Part shown: positions 7,606-12,547 of the stretch, one piece after another
Layout of the letters: each line of letters begins with the position of its first letter
How positions within the stretch are numbered: the stretch's first letter is position 1
Origin: a bacterium
GTDB taxonomy: Bacteria > Thermosulfidibacterota > Thermosulfidibacteria > Thermosulfidibacterales > Thermosulfidibacteraceae
Reading direction: 5' to 3'
Assembly (NCBI GenBank): GCA_027037155.1
Contig: JALWBK010000057.1
Span: 1-12,547, forward strand
DNA length: 12,547 nucleotides
Position numbers and translations under genes: made by a program
The notes under the pieces: generated by a model
The model's input: only the letters and a program-made list of their open reading frames with translations
What the model was told of the DNA's origin: nothing
Databases searched by the model: none

Positions 7606-8637
7606 ATGTTTAAAAAGCTATTTGGCATTTTTGTTTGCTTTCTCTTCATCTTAAACAGCAGTTGCTCCTTAGCAAAGATAAGGATCTTCATCCTCCTATC
7701 GTACCATCAAGGAGATATATGCAGTGACCTTCAATACAACGGGTTACTGAGATCCTTAGAAGAGCTTGAAGAAGAACACGAAATAAAGGCCTTCTATCTT
7801 GACAGTCGCCATCTAAAAGACGATGCCCTATCTCAAAGGATCCAAAAAGCCATCAGAGCAATCAGGCACTTCACACCGGATATACTAATCACCGTTGACG
7901 ATTTAGCTTTTACCGTAGCTTTAAAGCACTTTTTAGGCAGAGAATTCCCTATAGTCTTTTCTGGGGTAAATCAGCGCCTGAACTACTACAACAGCAAGTA
8001 TCACTTCTTAGACGATCACGGATACCCCACAAAGAACGTCACCGGTGTACACGAGAGAATATTCGCCAAGCAAGCCATAAAGTTTATGGACGACTGGATA
8101 GGAAACAGCAACTACCAGATACTGGTGCTCTATTCCCCTGACGTAATGGGAAATGTGTTGAAAGACGAACTTCTTGATGAGCTTAAAGCAACCCCCTTCT
8201 TGAAAAGAATCATCTTAAAGAGGGTCAGCGATGTCCGAGAACTGAAAGAAGAACTCACAAGGCTAAGCACAAAAAAGATAAAAGCATACTTTCCTTTCAC
8301 CATGTCTCTTCCCGAAAGCCCAAACGGTAAAAGGAAGTTGAGCCTAACGGAGTTAGCCCCAATACTCATCAGGTACATAAAGATCCCAGATCTCTTTCCC
8401 AATAGCATAGGTGCTGCAAAGCTTGGACTGCTTGGCGGCGTGGGAACAGACTTTTTCAGGATGGGTTATCAGGCAGGAATAATAGCTCTCAAGATCCTAC
8501 AGGGATGGAAGATAAGGGACCTGCCAGTGGAGGAGGCAATGTACTACACGATAGCTATAAACCTAAAAAGGGCAAAGGAATGCCATCTTCCCATAAGAGA
8601 CGACATACTCAGTTTAAGCGACTATGTATTTCAGTAG
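7606..8637 (+). CDS. Periplasmic substrate-binding protein, ABC_sub_bind family
   Basis: A 343-residue exported protein. Residues 1-23 are a signal peptide with a Phe/Leu-rich core and a likely cut after SLA. The mature part has two lobes typical of the ABC_sub_bind family: ITVDDLAFTVALKH (94-107) and PIVFSGVN (115-122) in the first, and the C-terminal signature GGVGTDFFRMGYQAG (277-291), ILQGW, LPVEE and AINLKRAKE. Members bind small ligands (some are linked to amino acids or purines), so the ligand cannot be stated. No ABC permease or ATPase gene is nearby. Instead the stop codon lies 14 bases inside a membrane diguanylate cyclase gene, which suggests the protein presents its ligand to that sensor. 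The ATG at 7606 has GGAGTGA upstream. Cys20 lacks a proper lipobox, so a free periplasmic form is favoured. Confidence 0.85.
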   Translation: MFKKLFGIFVCFLFILNSSCSLAKIRIFILLSYHQGDICSDLQYNGLLRSLEELEEEHEIKAFYLDSRHLKDDALSQRIQKAIRAIRHFTPDILITVDDLAFTVALKHFLGREFPIVFSGVNQRLNYYNSKYHFLDDHGYPTKNVTGVHERIFAKQAIKFMDDWIGNSNYQILVLYSPDVMGNVLKDELLDELKATPFLKRIILKRVSDVRELKEELTRLSTKKIKAYFPFTMSLPESPNGKRKLSLTELAPILIRYIKIPDLFPNSIGAAKLGLLGGVGTDFFRMGYQAGIIALKILQGWKIRDLPVEEAMYYTIAINLKRAKECHLPIRDDILSLSDYVFQ

Positions 8638-10435
8638 TTACATAGAAGGCTTCTTAAGAATCACCGCATGCTCATATACCTTAGCTTATTTAGCAGCAGC
8701 TCTGCTCTTACACAGGTTTAAAAGGATACAACTAAAAGAGGTGGGACGGGCACTCTTAGCCCTCTCAGTTCTTCCTCTTCTTGACAATCTGCTCGTTCTC
8801 GCAAAAGCTAATTATGCGATAAAGGCTTTTCTCATCTTCTTCTACACCGTAATCCTCCTTATCTATTTTCTGCACCACCTCAAGATAAGAGAAAGAACTG
8901 TCTTTTCTTTAACACTGATACTGTTGGGGTTGAGCTTACTAAACAAGCACGGAAACGCTTTTATACCCGGCATTGAACTTATCATCTGTCTCTATCTATT
9001 CTACAGTATCTACTCAGAGATACTTGGTCCCAAGATAACCCTGAGGGTCTGCACAGGCTACGCCATTCTCACCGTTGTCGCCGCCACAGTGATGGTAAAA
9101 ATCTACGCTGATTACACTGAAAAGGTACTTATGCAAAATAGAAGCGAACTTAAAGAACTTGCCTACTCCTTATCCTTCAGGATAGAACACTACAAAAGAA
9201 TTCTAAAGCTTTCCCTCTTCATCCCAGAGGTTAAAGAGGCTCTTCTTTCGGAAAAACCCAAGGTCTATTTAATGGAAAAGTTGGCGTATATTACGGAGGC
9301 AAAATACGTCTATATTGTCAATCGTAAAGGTATAGTAATCGCCTGTTCACAGCCAAGATTCATAGGTACAGACGTATCCTTCAGACCTTACTATAGAAAA
9401 GCCATAAATGGATCCACAGCCGTGTACATAGCCAAGGGTGTAAGGAGTAATGTCCTCGGAATCTTCTTTGGTTTCCCCATCTGGCATAAAGGAAGGGTAA
9501 TAGGCGTTCTGGCTTATAAATTTGAGCTTCCACCCTTTCTGGACCTCAAGCTATTCAGCAGAAGGCTTCTTCTGATACATAAGAGTGGGTTGGTGATAGA
9601 AGGTCCGAAGGAGCTCAGAGGATACTGTATCTGTTGCAATGAGAAGCTTTTAGCCCAGGCGCTAAGAGAAAGAATCCTTGGCAAAGATACCTACAAAGGC
9701 AAACTGAATCTACAGGCAGGAAACAGAATTCTCATCAATGGTAATAAATTCATACTGCTGAAGGTCAACATCCCGGGATCGGATTTCCTTTTAGCACTTC
9801 TGCTTCCATGGAAAAGCCCTTTAACCCAAAAGAAGCTGCCCCTCATGTTATGGTTCCTCATGAACCTGCTCCTTTCCGTTCCCCTGATTGAACTTACGGA
9901 ACTCTCCATTCTCATGACCACAGATTTCCTCACAGGTGTTCTCAACAGGAGAACACTCTTTTCAAGGCTCTACGAGCTTCTGATCTTCTGCTGTAGGAAC
10001 AAGGAATTTACACACATCATCATTATAGACTTAGACGATTTCAAACGCATAAACGATACATACGGACACCAAGTAGGCGATACAGTATTGAAAACTGCAG
10101 TCCAACGTATACGATACTCCCTTAGACCATACGATATTATGGGCAGATACGGTGGTGAAGAATTTGTGGTGGCCTTTTGCAGCAAAAATCCCGACGATGG
10201 AGGCAAAGTGGCAGAAAGGCTTAGACAGGCCCTCAGCAGCGAACCCATACCCGTAGGCAACACCTTCACCAAAATCACGGCAAGCTTCGGTGTTGCAACT
10301 GTAAATACAAAAGAGCACCAATGTGACGAAAAGATGAGAAAAGTCCTTGAAAAGGCTATAGCCAAGGCAGATGAAGCGCTTTACCTTGCCAAAAAACATG
10401 GTAAGAACAGAACCGTGGTCCACTACATGGTGTAA
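8624..10435 (+). CDS. Membrane dCACHE-GGDEF diguanylate cyclase
   Basis: A 603-residue sensor that probably makes c-di-GMP in response to an extracytoplasmic ligand. About five to six hydrophobic helices fill residues 10-160. Next comes a periplasmic region (about 165-400) with a dCACHE look: helical stalk, YVYIVNRKGIVIACS (228-242) and FIGTDVSFRPYYRKA (246-260), similar to ligand pockets of DctB-like sensors. A membrane helix near 405-422 leads to the GGDEF domain (430-600) with TDFLTGVLNRR (433-443), IIDLDDFKRIND (467-478), YGGEEF (509-514) and an RxxD product-inhibition site (R501-PY-D504). All catalytic landmarks are intact. Paired Cys at 335, 337 and 338 in the periplasmic part are unusual and might form a disulfide. 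The ATG overlaps the binding-protein gene by 14 bases, so translation is likely coupled, and the stop directly abuts the DUF2007 start. Confidence 0.92.
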   Translation: MYFSSYIEGFLRITACSYTLAYLAAALLLHRFKRIQLKEVGRALLALSVLPLLDNLLVLAKANYAIKAFLIFFYTVILLIYFLHHLKIRERTVFSLTLILLGLSLLNKHGNAFIPGIELIICLYLFYSIYSEILGPKITLRVCTGYAILTVVAATVMVKIYADYTEKVLMQNRSELKELAYSLSFRIEHYKRILKLSLFIPEVKEALLSEKPKVYLMEKLAYITEAKYVYIVNRKGIVIACSQPRFIGTDVSFRPYYRKAINGSTAVYIAKGVRSNVLGIFFGFPIWHKGRVIGVLAYKFELPPFLDLKLFSRRLLLIHKSGLVIEGPKELRGYCICCNEKLLAQALRERILGKDTYKGKLNLQAGNRILINGNKFILLKVNIPGSDFLLALLLPWKSPLTQKKLPLMLWFLMNLLLSVPLIELTELSILMTTDFLTGVLNRRTLFSRLYELLIFCCRNKEFTHIIIIDLDDFKRINDTYGHQVGDTVLKTAVQRIRYSLRPYDIMGRYGGEEFVVAFCSKNPDDGGKVAERLRQALSSEPIPVGNTFTKITASFGVATVNTKEHQCDEKMRKVLEKAIAKADEALYLAKKHGKNRTVVHYMV

Positions 10436-10678
10436 ATGATGGATGAACACCACTGGCGTGAGCTCACCGAAGTGTACGGTATCGTTGAGGCTCAGATCAT
10501 CAAAGGACTGCTTGAAAGCAACGGAATACCCGTGAAGCTCCAGTATGAAACGGCAGCACTGCTCTTTGGTATCAGGATGAATGGCTTGGGAAAGGTAAAG
10601 ATCTTAGTGCCTGAAGAGTACCTCTCTCTTGCTGCAAAGGTGTTAAAGGAGAAAAAGGAAGATCAGGAGAGCCTTTGA
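10436..10678 (+). CDS. DUF2007-type small protein
   Basis: An 80-residue soluble protein resembling the DUF2007 family (putative prokaryotic signal-transducing proteins): an opening Trp-Arg-Glu-Leu, the [18 protein letters not shown] helix-strand stretch (18-35), then a second half ending [17 protein letters not shown] (54-70). The family is thought to fold as a small alpha/beta ACT-like unit, and its function is unknown. The ATG starts at the base after the cyclase stop (two consecutive ATG codons), so the three genes from 7606 form one operon. A role in c-di-GMP signalling or in moderating the cyclase is only guessed from position. The last 16 bases overlap the 3' end of the convergent kinase gene. 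There is no signal peptide or membrane segment. Confidence 0.82.
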   Translation: MMDEHHWRELTEVYGIVEAQIIKGLLESNGIPVKLQYETAALLFGIRMNGLGKVKILVPEEYLSLAAKVLKEKKEDQESL

Positions 10679-11607
10679 ACTTCAACCTTCGCTAAGACCT
10701 TCTCAAAGGTTTCCCTGCTCAAAAGCCCTGTTCCCGGCACCGTGGCAGTAGCTGCTCCTGCAGCGATACCCCACTTAAAGGCCTCTTCATAACCCATACC
10801 CTTGTAAAGCGCCAACAGAAACGCCCCTATGAAGGAATCGCCAGATCCAACGGCACTCACCACCTCTATTTTAGGCGGATCACAGGCGAGCACAAAATCT
10901 TTGGTCACGAGAAAGGCCCTCTTACCACCTCTGGTAACGGCAACCACCTCTACGCCCATGCCAAGAACCTCTTTTGCCGCCTCTAACACATCATCCTCAG
11001 AAGCAAGCTCCCTTCCGACCAACCTCTGAAGCTCGTAGGTGTTGGGCTTTACCATGAAGGGCTTTGCTTTCACCCCATACTTAAGGGGATCTCCGTCTGC
11101 ATCAAGCACCGCCTTTATGCCAAGCTCCTGCACCTCCTCTATGAGGTACCTGTAGGTGGTGGAAGGTAGCCCTGGTGGAATGCTTCCTGCAAAGACCATA
11201 AAGCTGACGGCACATATTCCACCACCGAGGCGGGTGATTCTCTCCTTCAGCGTCTCCAGATCCTCCACCTCTGCCCTGGGACCCACGGCGTTTATACGGG
11301 TCTGCCTTCCAGTCTTTCTTTCGGTGATTATCACGTTCACCCTGGTGTTGCCCTCTTTCAAGGCCACAAAGGAGTTAAGTATGCCCTCCTCGGCCAAAAA
11401 GAGCGAGAGCTGTCCCCCCTCCCTTCCCGCTATAAAACCATACGCCACCGTTGGCCCACCCAAGATGTTCACCACCCTGGAGACATTTATCCCCTTTCCA
11501 CCGGGGTCCAACTTGGTGTTCTTTATACGGGTGACATCGTCTATCTTGAGCTCATCCACCTCAAGATTCAGATCAAGAGACGGATTAAGGGTGACCGTGG
11601 CAATCAT
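10663..11607 (-). CDS. pfkB: PfkB-family sugar-phosphate kinase (phosphofructokinase-like)
   Basis: A 314-residue ribokinase-fold kinase of the 1-phosphofructokinase/PfkB subgroup. Key motifs are TLNPSLDL (6-13), [13 protein letters not shown] (34-46), FAGSIPPG (139-146), KPNTYEL (187-193) and the anion-hole and catalytic-base loop [11 protein letters not shown] (252-262, Asp257). The TLNP start and PGGKGINV block separate it from ribokinase and adenosine kinase. It probably phosphorylates fructose 6-phosphate (6-phosphofructokinase type II), but fructose 1-phosphate or tagatose 6-phosphate cannot be excluded. No PTS genes are visible, which weakly favours the PfkB role. The ATG has a GGAGGT ribosome site (11618-11613 on the minus strand). 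Divergent from the PP2C gene across about 50 bases, and tail to tail with the DUF2007 gene with a 16-base overlap and no terminator. Confidence 0.9.
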   Translation of the reverse strand: MIATVTLNPSLDLNLEVDELKIDDVTRIKNTKLDPGGKGINVSRVVNILGGPTVAYGFIAGREGGQLSLFLAEEGILNSFVALKEGNTRVNVIITERKTGRQTRINAVGPRAEVEDLETLKERITRLGGGICAVSFMVFAGSIPPGLPSTTYRYLIEEVQELGIKAVLDADGDPLKYGVKAKPFMVKPNTYELQRLVGRELASEDDVLEAAKEVLGMGVEVVAVTRGGKRAFLVTKDFVLACDPPKIEVVSAVGSGDSFIGAFLLALYKGMGYEEAFKWGIAAGAATATVPGTGLLSRETFEKVLAKVEVQRLS

Positions 11608-11644
11608 AATATACCTCCGCCTTTTTAAACTGCATCCAGCAAAC

Positions 11645-11650
11645 TATAAT
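11645..11650 (+). promoter_or_regulatory. -10 box next to the PP2C start codon
   Basis: A perfect TATAAT ends ten bases before the ATG at 11661 (seven before the in-frame GTG at 11658). Transcription from it would start at or within a few bases of the start codon, giving a leaderless or nearly leaderless mRNA. The -35 region (11622-11627, TTTTTA) is poor, so this call rests on the -10 alone. Confidence 0.45.
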
Positions 11651-11660
11651 ATATACCGTG

Positions 11661-12392
11661 ATGCTAAGAGCGCACTGCATAATGGACATAGGATCTAGGG
11701 AGAATCAAGAAGACGCCGTTTTAGCAAACGGTACCGTGTTTCAAAAGGAACGCCTGAACAAAACCTTCAGTATAGACACGCTTCCAGCGGTTTTCGCAGT
11801 CTGTGACGGCATGGGTGGGCATCTCTTTGGAGAAAGGGCAAGCCTTTTCGCAGCCCAGAGACTGACAGAGCTAAGAAAGTGCGAAAGTGCAAAGGAGGCA
11901 GAGAAGATCCTTAAAGAAATACAGAAGGCCTCAGAGGCAGAACTTGAGTACGACTGTGGTACCACCGTGGCTTTTTGCGTTGTTAGAAAGGAGAAAATCA
12001 TTGTGGGAAATGCCGGCGACAGCAGGGTGTACGGCATAAAGGGAAACAGCATCTTTCAGCTCACCCATGACCACAGCTTAGTGCAAGAGCTTATAGATGC
12101 CGGAGAGATCAGTCCCATGGAGGCAAAAAGACATCCCTTAAGGAACCTGATAACCTTAGGTATAGGGCCCGCCTTCTGCAGGGAGTGGGAAAAGAGAAAG
12201 CCTTTCTGCACAGAAATACTCCCCAAAGAAGTTGATAAGCTGCTTCTTTGTAGCGACGGTTTGAGCGACTGTTTAGATGACGATGAGATACTTCAACATT
12301 TGGACTCCCTCCTTGAACAAGCAATTAAGAAATGTCCCCACTATCGGGACAACATCAGCATTGTTCTGGTTGAAATGAATGAAAGCCCTTAG
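11661..12392 (+). CDS. PP2C-family protein serine/threonine phosphatase
   Basis: A soluble metal-dependent phosphatase of 243 residues (PPM/PP2C family) that removes phosphate from Ser/Thr residues, typically opposing Hanks-type kinases. Numbered from the GTG at 11658, one codon before the chosen ATG, the motifs are GSRENQEDA (12-20, metal Asp19), CDGMGGH (49-55, Asp50), CGTTVAF (100-106), NAGDSRVYG (118-126), LTHDHSLVQELI (135-146), SDGLSD (199-204, Asp200) and DNISIV (231-236, Asp231). These are the core residues for the two-metal centre, so it should be active. It is not a SpoIIE-type sensor because no extra domain is present. No partner kinase is in the window. No ribosome site is seen ahead of either start. 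Its stop lies 14 bases inside the dehydrogenase gene. Confidence 0.93.
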   Translation: MLRAHCIMDIGSRENQEDAVLANGTVFQKERLNKTFSIDTLPAVFAVCDGMGGHLFGERASLFAAQRLTELRKCESAKEAEKILKEIQKASEAELEYDCGTTVAFCVVRKEKIIVGNAGDSRVYGIKGNSIFQLTHDHSLVQELIDAGEISPMEAKRHPLRNLITLGIGPAFCREWEKRKPFCTEILPKEVDKLLLCSDGLSDCLDDDEILQHLDSLLEQAIKKCPHYRDNISIVLVEMNESP

Positions 12393-12547
12393 GTTCTTCA
12401 AAGGTCAGGGGCTGGTTCTTACAGATAACCCCGTTCCAGAGGTGAAGGAAGGAGAGGTTCTGCTAAAGGTTCTCGCCTGCTCCATCTGCGGCTCAGATGT
12501 GAGGGTTTTAAAGGGGGAGAAAGAGCCTAAAAGGGACGGTGTCACCT
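12379..12547 (+). CDS. Zinc-dependent medium-chain dehydrogenase, N-terminal part (cut by window edge)
   Basis: The first 56 residues of an alcohol/threonine/sorbitol dehydrogenase-like protein (MDR superfamily). MKALRFFKGQGLVLTDNPVP is the typical opening beta strand, GEVLLKVLACSICGSDVR follows, and the Cys of the CGSD motif would be the first ligand of the catalytic zinc. The next expected motif (GHE) lies beyond the window, so substrate and cofactor cannot be told. The ATG lies within the PP2C gene end, overlapping it by 14 bases, so the two genes are probably cotranscribed and translationally coupled. A G/A-rich ribosome site is not obvious, fitting reinitiation after the phosphatase stop. 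Confidence 0.88.
   Translation, partial: MKALRFFKGQGLVLTDNPVPEVKEGEVLLKVLACSICGSDVRVLKGEKEPKRDGVT

Noticed and set aside
7654..7668. Lipoprotein signal at Cys20 of the binding protein (NSSC)
   Set aside because: The -3 position is Asn rather than Leu, Val or Ile, and a normal signal peptidase I site (SLA) follows directly. A free periplasmic protein is more likely.
10031..10453. A 140-codon minus-strand frame (and another at 9970-10365) opposite the membrane cyclase
   Set aside because: They lie over the highly conserved GGDEF domain of the real gene and have no recognisable features.
11156..11698. A 180-codon plus-strand frame covering the start of the PfkB-family gene
   Set aside because: It is antisense to conserved kinase motifs and reads out of frame into the PP2C gene. 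It has no domain or ribosome site.

Overview
The window reads as chromosomal DNA of a Gram-negative, probably anaerobic and heat-loving bacterium from a deep-branching lineage. Clues are Lys/Glu/Arg-rich, Gln-poor proteins, PdxJ-type vitamin B6 synthesis, a small Cys-rich protein of a kind I associate with sulfate- and sulfur-metabolising anaerobes, an oxygen-binding diiron domain, and a GroEL without a Gly-Gly-Met tail. Something like Thermosulfidibacter, Thermodesulfobacteria or Aquificota would fit, but the lineage is a guess. Every base lies in or near a gene: no tRNA, rRNA, CRISPR array, insertion sequence or phage gene was seen, and no gene-free stretch reaches 300 bases.

Left block (1-3156, minus strand): a tightly packed envelope and cofactor operon read right to left. 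It holds a YbbR/CdaR-type membrane protein, phosphoglucosamine mutase (glmM), pyridoxine 5'-phosphate synthase (pdxJ), phosphatidylglycerophosphatase A (pgpA), and the first 18 codons of an exported protein. All junctions are overlaps or an 11-base gap. Divergent from it, on the plus strand, are ribosomal protein S20 (rpsT, TTG start) and a small Cys-rich DUF6485-type protein. A bidirectional hairpin terminator at 3787-3816 separates these from groEL, which is read toward it.

Middle (3821-7523): groES-groEL is transcribed leftward under a perfect CIRCE operator, the HrcA binding site. Divergent from it, across a 160-base intergenic region carrying an imperfect 17-base direct repeat, lies an unusual gene. 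It fuses an ODP/flavodiiron-type metallo-beta-lactamase domain, a poorly recognised central region and a GGDEF diguanylate cyclase. It looks like a soluble oxygen- or iron-responsive c-di-GMP synthase.

Right-middle (7606-10678): a three-gene plus-strand operon encodes a periplasmic ABC_sub_bind-type binding protein, a polytopic membrane dCACHE-GGDEF diguanylate cyclase overlapping it by 14 bases, and a DUF2007 protein. This looks like a ligand-sensing c-di-GMP module in which the binding protein may act as a co-sensor. Both cyclases keep an RxxD product-inhibition site.

Right end: a PfkB-family sugar-phosphate kinase on the minus strand overlaps the DUF2007 gene tail to tail. Divergent from it is a PP2C-type Ser/Thr phosphatase with a -10 box almost touching its start codon. 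That gene overlaps by 14 bases the start of a zinc-dependent medium-chain dehydrogenase cut by the window edge.

The main candidates for new biology are the diiron-GGDEF fusion divergent from the heat-shock operon, and the binding-protein/membrane cyclase/DUF2007 cassette next to it. Together they form a small c-di-GMP signalling island that would read one cytoplasmic and one extracytoplasmic cue.
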